NCBI GenBank assembly: GCA_028288625.1
Contig: JAQBNI010000086.1
Coordinates: forward strand, 1 to 36,662
DNA length: 36,662 nt
Reading direction: 5' to 3'
From: Bacteroidota bacterium
Lineage (GTDB): Bacteria > Bacteroidota > Bacteroidia > Chitinophagales > JADIYW01
Part shown: positions 17,820 to 25,384 of the stretch, piece after piece
Numbering within the stretch: the first letter of the stretch is position 1
Layout: each line of letters starts with the position of its first letter
Notes under the pieces: model-generated
What the model was told of the DNA's origin: nothing
The model's database searches: none
What the model saw: only the letters and a program-made list of their open reading frames with translations
Position numbers and translations under genes: made by a program

Positions 17820-18548
17820 TTATTGATACACTAATGTTGGTCCAATCTTTACAGTGGCTCCATGGGATTCAAAAATCTTTTTTATGATTCCTGACATTTC
17901 TATAAACCGCTCATTGTCGAAATAATCTCGTGGTAAGTAATTAATGTAAATGTGTATGCCTGTAAGATTTTCAGGTTTCAGTTTATTTTCAAATCGTGCA
18001 ATAATCTTGTCTGGATTATTTTGTATCTCTTCAATGTCTTTTCGATTATACACAGAAAATAAATCTGAATTTTCCTGTAAGTCCGAACAAATAATTATCG
18101 TTCGTGAAGTAGCTTTTACCTTACTGAGTCTATTGTTTTCTCGTACAATAGGTTCATAAACGCAAGAGTTATCAAAACCTGTATCTATTGTATAGAGCGA
18201 TTGTAATGCTGAATCCAGTTTATTACCAAATGCCATAATTTCTCTCTTTCGTTTATTCGGATTCGACAAAAACATAAACTTCTTATCAAGTTGCACCTTT
18301 TGTATAGAACTATAATTGAAGTTTGTAAGCGACTCAAAATATACTGTATGCCTACTCCATATATGGTTTTCAACTAGAGAATAGTCAAATAAATCTCGTC
18401 CACGTATCTCATTTAATTGCTTATCGGTAAGGTCAACAAAGACCACTGTTTCGCTATCACTTAATGCACCTTGATGATACATGTGCGCGCTGAGAATCGC
18501 TAAACAAAAAGAGAGAATACCAAAAAGGCTATTTATTAATATTTTCAT
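17820..18548 (-). CDS. Membrane-anchored extracytoplasmic protein with a von Willebrand A-like fold
   Basis: 242 residues. One N-terminal hydrophobic helix (about 6-26) acts as signal anchor. The strand 'ETVVFVDLTDKQ' followed later by 'RTIIICSDLQENSDLF' resembles the first and fourth strands of von Willebrand A domains (D-x-T/S and S-D), and 'LTGIHIYINYLP' a further core strand. The similarity is structural and tentative. It starts inside the end of the 367-residue membrane-protein gene (4-base overlap) and ends 9 bases before the small anchor gene, so it is part of the mobilization operon. A role as periplasmic partner of the transfer machinery is possible but not shown. Confidence 0.7.
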   Translation of the reverse strand: MKILINSLFGILSFCLAILSAHMYHQGALSDSETVVFVDLTDKQLNEIRGRDLFDYSLVENHIWSRHTVYFESLTNFNYSSIQKVQLDKKFMFLSNPNKRKREIMAFGNKLDSALQSLYTIDTGFDNSCVYEPIVRENNRLSKVKATSRTIIICSDLQENSDLFSVYNRKDIEEIQNNPDKIIARFENKLKPENLTGIHIYINYLPRDYFDNERFIEMSGIIKKIFESHGATVKIGPTLVYQ

Positions 18549-19648
18549 TGTTCATTATTTTGAGGTTCAACAATTATTTCATCTTCATTAGAAATATCTA
18601 AATCTTTAATCTCATGAAAACAATCTGGAAATATACCGTCGGTGCGAGTTCTGATATTAAGCTCGACAAATACAGCGACTGCTTGCTTATAGAGAGATTT
18701 AATTAGTAAGTTTAATTGTCGCTGGTCATGACGTTTTCTCAATTTGTCTGTACCAATCAAGTTTTTGGATGCAACAAGTAAATCTATTTCGCGTTGAATT
18801 TGAGTAATCGCAATTTGTTTTTTATTAATTCCATTTTCAATGTTTTCATACGCTTCCATTTTTTGTTGTACTTCATCTGATGGAATGTATCTGTAAATAG
18901 CATAAGCGGTAGAAGCAAACACCAATATATTGATAAGTACAAATGCAATCGTATGGTCTTCTTTTGTTTCTTGCTCGCTTTGTTTTGCTCTCATACTGCC
19001 AAGTACAATAGCCATAACAAACAACAATACGATGATGCCCCACTTTACGATAATCTTGCCTCTGGATTGAGGTTGATCTCGTAAATCTGTCACCGCAGAT
19101 TTTATGAGCATAAAAAGTGAAATACCAATGAAGATGCCTAAAATAACCGCAATGATTACAGCATCTTCAAATACATTTAAACATGCAGCGATTACACTAA
19201 TTACATCAGCAAAAATCATGACTGATATTAACAATCGATATTTACTGTGAGATTTGGGAGGGTTTACTATTCCCATTTTGATTTTATCATCTTCCAGATT
19301 GCCCTTATCTTGTTCAAGCAATTCCTTCTCTCTCTTTTTTTGGAAAATCTTTTCGGTTAATTCTGCAATCTGAAATTTTCCATATACAATTTGCATACTG
19401 CCGTGAAGGGCTAAATTAATTTTGCTTACCCATTCCATGTAAAACATTATTAGTTTCATGACATACGGATCAAGCTTGTCATTTTCCTTAGGAAGTGCCG
19501 GAATCCGTCTTCCATAGCCTGCAGCAAGCGGTGGAACTTCGGTTTTTGTGAAGACTTCGTGCGCTTTGATAAGTTCGCTTTGTAATTTTTGTGCTGTATC
19601 ATCTTTTCCATTAGACGATACCGGTTGTTTAATTATTTCCTGTTTCAT
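18545..19648 (-). CDS. Four-helix membrane protein with flanking coiled coils, unknown function
   Basis: 367 residues. Four hydrophobic segments at about 138-157, 161-182, 199-218 and 232-254 form two hairpins. They are bracketed by charged helical regions likely to form coiled coils (about 92-122, 'AELTEKIFQKKREKELLEQDK', and 258-298). The N-terminal 60 residues are polar. No family is recognised. Both ends would be on the same side of the membrane, most simply the cytoplasm. It is 29 bases downstream of the acidic 150-residue gene and overlaps the VWA-like gene by 4 bases. It could be an inner-membrane assembly partner of the coupling ATPase, by context only. Confidence 0.7.
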   Translation of the reverse strand: MKQEIIKQPVSSNGKDDTAQKLQSELIKAHEVFTKTEVPPLAAGYGRRIPALPKENDKLDPYVMKLIMFYMEWVSKINLALHGSMQIVYGKFQIAELTEKIFQKKREKELLEQDKGNLEDDKIKMGIVNPPKSHSKYRLLISVMIFADVISVIAACLNVFEDAVIIAVILGIFIGISLFMLIKSAVTDLRDQPQSRGKIIVKWGIIVLLFVMAIVLGSMRAKQSEQETKEDHTIAFVLINILVFASTAYAIYRYIPSDEVQQKMEAYENIENGINKKQIAITQIQREIDLLVASKNLIGTDKLRKRHDQRQLNLLIKSLYKQAVAVFVELNIRTRTDGIFPDCFHEIKDLDISNEDEIIVEPQNNEQ

Positions 19649-19677
19649 TGTATTGTATTTTATCGTGAAGAACTTTA

Positions 19678-20130
19678 TTATCTGGAATATTCATTTTGTT
19701 GTTCATCTTGTGTGTTATGATTGAATTCTATTTCATTATTAGGATCGTCTGTTTTTTTCATCTCATCTTTTGACGTTTCATTACGTTCATACTTTTCTTG
19801 GTCTTCCTTTGAGAGTTCATCAACAAGATTATTATAATGGTCTATATCTAAGAATGAGAATTGGATTGGAGTAAAACTGTAGTCACACCAGATGTTACTT
19901 TCAGGCTTATTATTAATTTCTTCAATGTTGAAGTAATCCCATTTGGAGGTTTGATCTCCTTTCTCTATGAAGCCATAACACAATTGTGTTTCAGGATTGT
20001 ATTCAATCGGATAGTACCGATCTTGATTTGACAAATCTGTAAAGCATGAAAGAAGCAATGGATTATTCTTTTGTTTCTGCTTTCCAGTTGATTCGAACAG
20101 GTCTAATAATCTTTCATTGATGATTTTCAT
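19678..20130 (-). CDS. Acidic hypothetical protein
   Basis: 150 residues, rich in Asp, Glu and Asn, without signal or membrane segments. 'CYGFIEKGDQTSKWDYFNIEEINNKPESNIWCDYSFTPIQFSFLDIDHY' is a folded-looking aromatic region; the last 45 residues are low-complexity and charged ('DEMKKTDDPNNEIEFNHNTQDEQQNEYSR'). No family is recognised. It is 26 bases after the gene above it and 29 before the membrane-protein gene, so it is co-transcribed. A DNA-mimic or binding-partner role is conceivable from its acidity but unsupported. Confidence 0.65.
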   Translation of the reverse strand: MKIINERLLDLFESTGKQKQKNNPLLLSCFTDLSNQDRYYPIEYNPETQLCYGFIEKGDQTSKWDYFNIEEINNKPESNIWCDYSFTPIQFSFLDIDHYNNLVDELSKEDQEKYERNETSKDEMKKTDDPNNEIEFNHNTQDEQQNEYSR

Positions 20131-20156
20131 AACTAAACGTTACTTGTTAAATGAAT

Positions 20157-20609
20157 TTAATGTGCTCTACAAACTCTAATACAACCATTTGAAACGCTAT
20201 GCCTAAAGTGCAGAGAGACGTCTGGAAACTTTGCATTTAATACTGCATATATTTTTCCATATAGGGCTTTGATAAAGGCATCCGTATCTATGAAGTAGTC
20301 TGAGTAAAAATTCGAGATTAGCTGTTTAATATTATCGGGAGTAAAAATTCCGAATATCCATATTGATTGTTTATCGAATTCCAATTGCGGTATTCTTTGT
20401 AATGTTGATTCAAATTCTGAGGACAAAATGCGTTCTGTATCTCTTATAAAGGTTCGACTATTGAGATAGCTCTTAGAAATAATTTCATTGCAAGATTTTA
20501 ATAATTGAAAATTTACAATCGCTACTTGTGTTTCTGATCCTAATAGAACCAAGTGTTCCAGATCAATCTTCTTTAAAGTGTTTGGGAAGATGTGTTGATG
20601 ATAAAGCAT
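20157..20609 (-). CDS. Hypothetical protein of the mobilization operon
   Basis: 150 residues of mixed alpha/beta composition ('LEHLVLLGSETQVAIVNFQLLKSCNEII' ... 'KQSIWIFGIFTPDNIKQLISNFYSDYFIDTDAFIKAL'). No motif is recognised and there is no signal peptide. The C-terminus holds two cysteines ('GCIRVCRAH'). A plus-strand open frame partly overlaps it, but this frame fits the operon direction and spacing. The 228-base gap to the next upstream gene (20838) contains no other convincing gene. Confidence 0.6.
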   Translation of the reverse strand: MLYHQHIFPNTLKKIDLEHLVLLGSETQVAIVNFQLLKSCNEIISKSYLNSRTFIRDTERILSSEFESTLQRIPQLEFDKQSIWIFGIFTPDNIKQLISNFYSDYFIDTDAFIKALYGKIYAVLNAKFPDVSLHFRHSVSNGCIRVCRAH

Positions 20610-20837
20610 ACATTTTAGTTTTAATTGAAAACCGCATTTATCTTATTGTAACTAATCGGCGATACAATTTCGTTAATATGTTTACTGACGTAGCCTTAGC
20701 TCAAACAGTAGCTCAAAGATTATCTCTCTTATTAACTCAATAACACAAGTCTGTTCGGAATAGTAAAATTTGCACTTTAAAGACCGCATGAAGTACCGAA
20801 TTAAGTTGTATCGATAGATCTTTGTTTTATAATTCGT

Positions 20838-21485
20838 TCAGTGCGCTTGTTGCATCATCAAAACCTTCTGATAATCTATAATGAATTGTCGCTCAAAAGG
20901 AGATAATGATGTGGTTAACCTTAGAACTATGCGAAGTTCTTTTGTGCTCAACATGTGTTTGTCCTCTGAAATAAGATAGTTACTTACTAATCTCGTAAGG
21001 TCTTCTAGCTTCATAACATCTGTTATGTGGATATGTAGTTTTGCAGAAAAATAAGTTAATTTAGATGACTTGGCTGCTTTCCCGTATCTATCCAATAAAA
21101 TATTTCTAGCATCATCTATTGTAGCGTACTTGCAAAATAGCTCATGCAGACAGACCAATCGCAGTAATAAAAAATTATTGAAATCTTTAATAGTAAATGT
21201 TCCAATGTGTCTAATACCTGGTGTGCCTTGTAGGTAAGCGAATCGTGAAAACATTATATTTCCGGTGTCCTCATTGATCTTTTGCAATAGAACATTTAAT
21301 TGTGTTTCAAACATTAATTGGTTGTTTTCATCATTAAAAAACGAATTAAACTTTGTGATAAAATCTGAGGTATAAACACCTAACCGATTTGGTAGATATT
21401 TAGTATAAAATGGGTTATCTCTTAGAGGTTGCATTGTGTTTAAGTTTTCCCCAATCGTTAGCTTAAACCATTGACAATCTTCCAC
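20838..21485 (-). CDS. Hypothetical protein, first gene of the mobilization operon
   Basis: 215 residues, helical, no signal peptide. 'YLPNRLGVYTSDFITKFNSFFNDENNQLMFETQLNVLLQKIN' and 'LSTKELRIVLRLTTSLSPFERQFIIDYQKVLMM' are the most protein-like parts, and I recognise no family. Its leader lies opposite a probable antisense RNA whose promoter overlaps the first codons, so its expression is likely controlled there. Such a layout is common for plasmid replication or transfer regulators, but no Rep motif is seen. The next gene is 228 bases downstream. Confidence 0.62.
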   Translation of the reverse strand: MEDCQWFKLTIGENLNTMQPLRDNPFYTKYLPNRLGVYTSDFITKFNSFFNDENNQLMFETQLNVLLQKINEDTGNIMFSRFAYLQGTPGIRHIGTFTIKDFNNFLLLRLVCLHELFCKYATIDDARNILLDRYGKAAKSSKLTYFSAKLHIHITDVMKLEDLTRLVSNYLISEDKHMLSTKELRIVLRLTTSLSPFERQFIIDYQKVLMMQQAH

Positions 21486-21498
21486 TTATAGTTATAAT
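21471..21498 (+). promoter_or_regulatory. Consensus -35/-10 promoter for the antisense RNA
   Basis: TTGACA (21471-21476), a 16-base spacer, then TATAAT (21493-21498). Both hexamers are exact sigma-70 consensus on the plus strand. This is unlike the usual Bacteroidota TAnnTTTG element and suggests a strong or foreign promoter. Predicted start is near 21504. Confidence 0.7.
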
Positions 21499-21503
21499 GG
21501 CAG

Positions 21504-21612
21504 AGAGCTTGTCTAGGAACCAAAGAGTACGGTTTTGAAGCCCTTTATACTTTTTGGCGTAACTCAAGCTTACGGATTGGAATTATTAATTTAATTCCGT
21601 CCGGTTTTTTGT
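21504..21612 (+). ncRNA. Candidate structured antisense small RNA, about 105 nt
   Basis: It follows a consensus promoter and ends in a clear terminator. The fold has an outer stem agcttg (21506-21511) with caagct (21565-21570), and an inner 9-bp stem ccaaagagt (21520-21528) with actttttgg (21549-21557) including one G-U pair, with a 20-base loop. Then comes the terminator: cgga (21573-21576) with tccg (21600-21603), ggaatta (21579-21585) with taattcc (21592-21598), and six T's from 21605. No open frame fits inside. It is transcribed away from, and complementary to, the leader of the minus-strand gene starting at 21485. Antisense control of that gene is the simplest reading. No known RNA family was recognised. 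Confidence 0.7.
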
Positions 21613-21621
21613 TTTAAAAAT

Positions 21622-21698
21622 AAATGGGAAGTTTCAAATGAAATGTGAAAAAGGAATAATCAGCGTACTGATCAGTTTGAAATTCCCATTTCACATTT
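21622..21698. repeat. Two competing hairpins arranged A-B-A'-B'
   Basis: Segment A (aaatgggaa, bulged g, tttcaaa; 21622-21638) pairs with A' (21676-21691) over 16 bp. Segment B (aaatgtgaaa; 21641-21650) pairs with B' (tttcacattt; 21689-21698) over 10 bp. A' and B' share three bases, so the two stems compete. On the minus strand, the A/A' stem is followed by a T-rich run and could act as an attenuator. On the plus strand, B' ends beside a strong aaggaggt sequence (21699-21707 region). Confidence 0.6.
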
Positions 21699-21732
21699 GA
21701 AGGAGGTGGAATTAAGTTGCTTAAACCCTTCA

Positions 21733-21750
21733 ACAAACTAGGCAGTTTGT
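21733..21750. repeat. Short perfect hairpin
   Basis: acaaact (21733-21739) and agtttgt (21744-21750) form a 7-bp stem with a 4-base loop. No T-run follows on either strand, so it is not a terminator. It belongs to the structured 21486-21982 intergenic region. The remaining part of that gap (21751-21982) is AT-rich, with a near-repeat 'catata' pair at 21770-21795, and I see no gene in it. Confidence 0.5.
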
Positions 21751-21982
21751 GCTATTGTGATTTAAAATGACATATATCGCTCAATATGGCATATAGTGGT
21801 CCTCTAATTTACCTTTTACCTTAGCAATGTGTTTTGTTGGCTTGTGTCCAACCACATAAAAATTTATGACATTACTTAAAAACGCCTTAGAATACAATTT
21901 CAGAATCTTTCTCAGGCGGTGCCTTATGCTATTTAAAACTTTTACTTTTAAAATGTAATTATAATTTGTTAAATTTCTTAAA

Positions 21983-23086
21983 ATGTGGAAAACGAAAGCA
22001 ATTAGTCTTAATAAAATAGCGATTGTACAATTATCTTCTTCACGTATACAAATACTTTATATCTCTGAAGCAAATGAAAAATATCTAAAAAGTACTTTTT
22101 CCTTTTTTGATTACGATATCACCCTTGATGAAAAAATAAACATATTATGCTGCTTGAATGGTGACGATAGGATTGACATTTTATCGTTTAAAAAAAATAT
22201 TCTTGGCATATTAAGAAAACTAAAATTTAAAGCTGAAAAGAATAATGTCACCACTTTCTACCCTATTGGCACAGAAATTTTCAGAAACATACATAACAGA
22301 TTAGAAGTTATCGAAGTAATTAAAAGAGAATTCGAAGGTCACTTTGAAATTCTAACCAATACTCAGGAGTCAGAAGCAATAATAAAATCGTTCTTCATTA
22401 GCAAACCTTCTTTTACCCGTATAAAACCTAATCAATCTTATCTCTATATTCATGGCTATGGGGTTTCAACCAAAATAATCTTTTTTAAAGATCGTGACAT
22501 TTTATACGATATTAATCTAACGCTAGGACCCTTATTATTACTAAAATCTTTACTGCAATCACCCAATATTAATATAAAGGAATTTCTTACTCAGGTAGAG
22601 ATTAGGATTACTAAGGTAGTAAACGAGCAAATCAAATATACGCCAACTAAACTTTCACGCTATTGCATTGGAAGTGGTACAATCATAGAAGAAATAAATT
22701 TTTATCCTGAAGAAGTTTATGAACCTGCAAGTAAAGAAGAATGGCGAGAATGGGAATATCGTATAACTAAAAAACAATCTGATAATTTTCCAAGCATTCA
22801 CATAGAATACATAGAGTTAAGCCACATAGGGAAACAAATAGCTTTGTATGATGAAAGCATTATAACAGAATTTGGATTGATAGATCGGTTTGAAACTATA
22901 AACAAAGAACTAGAGGAAAAATTATTAATGAGGTTAGGGTTAACTATTTATATGTCGGTTATGAAAAAATTTGCAATAAAAGCAATCATTGTAAATTGTG
23001 CAAGTTTGTCATATAGCATATTATGGGATAAATTAGGCTTGCAATCTAGAAATATCAAAGTGTCACATAATAATTTAAAATTATAA
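21983..23086 (+). CDS. Divergent Ppx/GppA-like (ASKHA fold) protein
   Basis: 367 residues, cytosolic. Several blocks match the exopolyphosphatase/guanosine pentaphosphatase order: 'VTTFYPIGTEIFRNIHNRLEVIEVIKREF' (normally ATSALREA.N...), 'FEILTNTQESEAIIKSFF' (normally the vISG.eEA), then 'SYLYIHGYGVSTKIIFFKDRDILYDINLTLGPLLL', matching the second phosphate loop that is usually D-I-G-G-G-S-T. The Asp and glycines of that loop are changed to H-G-Y-G-V-S-T. It may therefore have lost hydrolase activity and could act as a nucleotide sensor. It is divergent from the mobilization operon across the structured intergenic region. ATG at 21983 is the first start. Confidence 0.6.
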   Translation: MWKTKAISLNKIAIVQLSSSRIQILYISEANEKYLKSTFSFFDYDITLDEKINILCCLNGDDRIDILSFKKNILGILRKLKFKAEKNNVTTFYPIGTEIFRNIHNRLEVIEVIKREFEGHFEILTNTQESEAIIKSFFISKPSFTRIKPNQSYLYIHGYGVSTKIIFFKDRDILYDINLTLGPLLLLKSLLQSPNINIKEFLTQVEIRITKVVNEQIKYTPTKLSRYCIGSGTIIEEINFYPEEVYEPASKEEWREWEYRITKKQSDNFPSIHIEYIELSHIGKQIALYDESIITEFGLIDRFETINKELEEKLLMRLGLTIYMSVMKKFAIKAIIVNCASLSYSILWDKLGLQSRNIKVSHNNLKL

Positions 23087-23110
23087 AAAACTCTCTTATG
23101 CGCGATTATC

Positions 23111-23203
23111 AACAGCTCAACCGGCTATGTTGATATCAAACAAATAAGAGGTTTTGGTATAATTGAGCATAATAAAATTACTTTTTTGGAGATCATGGAT
23201 TAG
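23111..23203 (+). pseudogene. Possible cold-shock-domain remnant
   Basis: An open stretch of about 30 codons reads 'STGYVDIKQIRGFGIIEHNK', which follows the cold-shock pattern TG.V......KGFGFIEH, with one residue missing in the spacer. It ends in a stop without the rest of the domain and has no start codon. It could be a decayed fragment, or chance resemblance. It lies just after the Ppx/GppA-like gene. Confidence 0.3.
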
Positions 23204-23207
23204 TATA

Positions 23208-23633
23208 CTAATCTATAAATATCGCACCGAACAAGAGTAATGCAGCAAACCCTAATCCTACTTTTAAGCCTGTACTTATTTGTTCGCTTCTGATTTCTTT
23301 ATATTGAACCATGTTGCTGTAGTGCTCACAATTGAACAACAAAAGATCGTAGGGTTTTCCTTTATGTAAATATGCTCTCCTCACTGCTTCATCTCTTTCT
23401 TGCACATTACCAATAAACCTTTCTATTCCTGTAATCTCATTTACACTAGCAAAAAAATCTGTTGCTGTTGTAAATTGCACCCCCTTGCCAATCTTATTTT
23501 CAGCGAACCAATGGACGCCATAAGAATCTTTTCCTAAGTAAATTGCATGATGCTGAACCCAGTTTAAATTACTTTTAGGTACCACAATTCTATCAGCAGG
23601 GCGCAACAGGAGATTTTTAAATTTATTTGTCAT
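23208..23633 (-). CDS. LRAT-like papain-fold protein with C-terminal membrane helix
   Basis: 141 residues from ATG at 23633, chosen because the longer frame would run into the upstream gene's end. 'LLRPADRIVVPKSNLNWVQHHAIYLGKD' carries the conserved His (28-29) of the lecithin:retinol acyltransferase/NlpC-P60 superfamily. 'LLFNCEHYSN' holds the catalytic Cys102 in the NCEH motif. A hydrophobic helix (about 121-140) ends the protein, as in human HRASLS-type enzymes. The family includes acyltransferases, phospholipases and thiol hydrolases acting on membrane lipids; the substrate here is unknown. It is 7 bases after the 94-residue gene, so the two are likely co-transcribed. Confidence 0.8.
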   Translation of the reverse strand: MTNKFKNLLLRPADRIVVPKSNLNWVQHHAIYLGKDSYGVHWFAENKIGKGVQFTTATDFFASVNEITGIERFIGNVQERDEAVRRAYLHKGKPYDLLLFNCEHYSNMVQYKEIRSEQISTGLKVGLGFAALLLFGAIFID

Positions 23634-23640
23634 AATAATA

Positions 23641-23925
23641 CTATTTATAGGTTTGCCAATTTTTAATAATCCACTCACGTACATGCGCCTGGCTATGTAA
23701 CTCTTTTGGAACTCCTTTATGAATCATACGCTCAATCTTCTGACCATCTGTCTTATCCGTTAAACGAAGCTGGGTCATTAGTTTATTTATGAAATACACC
23801 ACCTCATAAATTTCGTGCCTGCTGAGTAATGTATTGTCGGGTTCTCCACTTACTCGTGGATCATCTCCTTTTATAGCTGTCGCACTATAGCCGGTAAATA
23901 ATAAATCTGATTGCAAAAAACTCAT
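23641..23925 (-). CDS. Small hypothetical protein paired with the LRAT-like gene
   Basis: 94 residues from ATG at 23925 ('MSFLQSDLLFTGYSATAIKGDDPRVSG'); a longer frame to 23967 exists but adds an unlikely Lys/Ile-rich leader. The rest is a helical segment 'RHEIYEVVYFINKLMTQLRLTDKTDGQKIERMIHKGVP' and 'HVREWIIKNWQTYK'. No family is recognised. Its stop lies 7 bases before the LRAT-like start, suggesting a two-gene unit. It may be a partner or regulator of that enzyme. Confidence 0.6.
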   Translation of the reverse strand: MSFLQSDLLFTGYSATAIKGDDPRVSGEPDNTLLSRHEIYEVVYFINKLMTQLRLTDKTDGQKIERMIHKGVPKELHSQAHVREWIIKNWQTYK

Positions 23926-23994
23926 AATTTTATATTTTTTTTGATTAATAATATCCAACAATATCACGTTGGATTCTTGCTAATAATTATTTGT

Positions 23995-24990
23995 TTATAA
24001 TGCGCTTAATTCAAAACTATATTTGTAATCAATTAAAGCTTTCTCCGCTACATTTGCAGACCAAGCTTTTTCTTTATGACTGATATCAACGATCTCTTTC
24101 GTGTTATATCCTTTAAATTTTTGTAGCACTGTCTCTAAAGTATCTAGCTCTATATGATTGAAAAGCTTCTTGTTGAAGGATATGTTTTCATGCTTATCAA
24201 ATTGTTCTCCAATATTATCATTATATCGGATAAGGTTTATTTGAATAAATCCTTTTTCTTCTGCATACTCAAAAACACCATTAAAATTTTTAGGAACTGG
24301 TCCCATTTGAATAGCTCTATAACTTGCACCACTTATGGAAAAACAAGTTCTCTTATAATTATAAAAATCTGCATAGAACAAGAGCTTATTAAGCATTGTC
24401 TTATACGGCTTTAATTGTTCTGCAAAATACAACACCATATTTGCGATCTTCTCCAAATGAGGAGCACGATAACCAGTAAATTCATTGGGGGTCCTATCAC
24501 CTAATAAATAGTCTTCATATACTTGTTCAAATGATGCCCATCCTTGAAGTGAGGCATCAATTTTGTCTCGCAACTTTTCATATTCCTTATGATCATATTG
24601 TTGACTACTTCTTAAAACACTCAGAAAGAATTCAGGATGTTTTATTTGTTGCAAGAATTTACCGTTGGAAACTGAGGGAACTTCTCCGGCTTCATAGTTC
24701 CTATATACATTTATTCCAAACCCAAGAATTTCACTCATCTTATTAGGACTCAAGCCATATTTTTCTCTAATATTTTTAATCTCATCTGGAAAAGGAATAC
24801 CATATTTAGCCCTATATGCGTTATAGGCTTGATTAATATTTATTTCGTCCAAACTAGTTGTCGTATACTGTTCGCCAGTTTCTTCATCTAAATAGAAATG
24901 ATACAACACATTAAAATCTTCCTTTCGAAAGACAATATTTTCCATACTAGTATGGATTTTCATTTCGTTACCTGTTAATGGACTTTTCAT
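23995..24990 (-). CDS. Panacea-domain antitoxin with MqsA/HigA-type HTH
   Basis: 331 residues. The N-terminal part (about 1-60) resembles the YgiT/MqsA leader but lacks the zinc-binding cysteines. An XRE-like HTH follows at about 68-115 ('FPDEIKNIREKYGLSPNKMSEILGFGINVYRNYEAGEVPS'). The C-terminal half (about 183-310) matches the Panacea (DUF4065/SocA-like) domain: 'NMVLYFAEQLKPYKTMLNKLLFYADFYNYKR', 'AIQMGPVPKNFNGVFEYAEEKGFI' and the final 'HKEKAWSAN'. Panacea domains neutralise many unrelated toxins. It would bind the toxin encoded just upstream (4-base ATGA overlap) and, through the HTH, repress the operon at the palindromes near 25385 and 25424. Confidence 0.85.
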   Translation of the reverse strand: MKSPLTGNEMKIHTSMENIVFRKEDFNVLYHFYLDEETGEQYTTTSLDEININQAYNAYRAKYGIPFPDEIKNIREKYGLSPNKMSEILGFGINVYRNYEAGEVPSVSNGKFLQQIKHPEFFLSVLRSSQQYDHKEYEKLRDKIDASLQGWASFEQVYEDYLLGDRTPNEFTGYRAPHLEKIANMVLYFAEQLKPYKTMLNKLLFYADFYNYKRTCFSISGASYRAIQMGPVPKNFNGVFEYAEEKGFIQINLIRYNDNIGEQFDKHENISFNKKLFNHIELDTLETVLQKFKGYNTKEIVDISHKEKAWSANVAEKALIDYKYSFELSAL

Positions 24991-25346
24991 ACCGAGTTGT
25001 TTTTAAATGGATAATTCATTTTATATTCAGCTGGATGAAAGGAAATACATAGTGGACGTCCCTCTATGTTTCCTATTGTTATTTTAATATACACTTCTTT
25101 TTCTTTTACGTCTTTTCCAAATACCCACATATCAGATCCTTTATATGCAACTTCGTCTAAAGGACCTTCACTGTAATCAATTACATCAATGGCTTCTAAA
25201 ATTTCCATTCTCTGTAGGGGTACAATACCTAAATCCGCTAATGCTTGTGCATTCTTTGGGCGCTTATCTAAAAATATAATTTCAAATGTTCGAAGTCTAG
25301 CTTTAAACTCATTAAGAAATTTTTTTACTTGTTCTGGTGTAGTCAT
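24987..25346 (-). CDS. MqsR/RelE-superfamily-like toxin of the Panacea pair
   Basis: 119 residues. 'FLNEFKARLRTFEIIFLDKRPKNAQALADLGIVPLQRMEILEAIDVIDYSEGPLDE' and the ending 'WVFGKDVKEKEVYIKITIGNIEGRPLCISFHPAEYKMNYPF' match the MqsR-family layout: long helix, then a beta-sheet with Lys and a terminal 'SFHpAeypm'. MqsR and relatives cleave mRNA. The toxin comes first in the operon and its stop overlaps the antitoxin start (ATGA), as in HigBA and MqsRA systems. No closer family name can be given by eye. Start ATG at 25346; a ggagg lies 15 bases upstream. Confidence 0.75.
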   Translation of the reverse strand: MTTPEQVKKFLNEFKARLRTFEIIFLDKRPKNAQALADLGIVPLQRMEILEAIDVIDYSEGPLDEVAYKGSDMWVFGKDVKEKEVYIKITIGNIEGRPLCISFHPAEYKMNYPFKNNSV

Positions 25347-25384
25347 CTCTCATAATTTTTGCCTCCGTTCTTTTGCCTATCTAT

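Noticed and set aside
20528-20743. Plus-strand open frame of 71 codons opposite the operon
   Set aside because: Its first half is the reverse of a better-supported operon gene, no ribosome site or family resemblance is seen, and the rest looks like chance in AT-rich DNA.
16229-21485. Complete conjugation system
   Set aside because: Only a relaxase and a coupling ATPase are recognisable. No VirB4-like ATPase, pilus or channel gene is visible, so a mobilizable element is the better reading.
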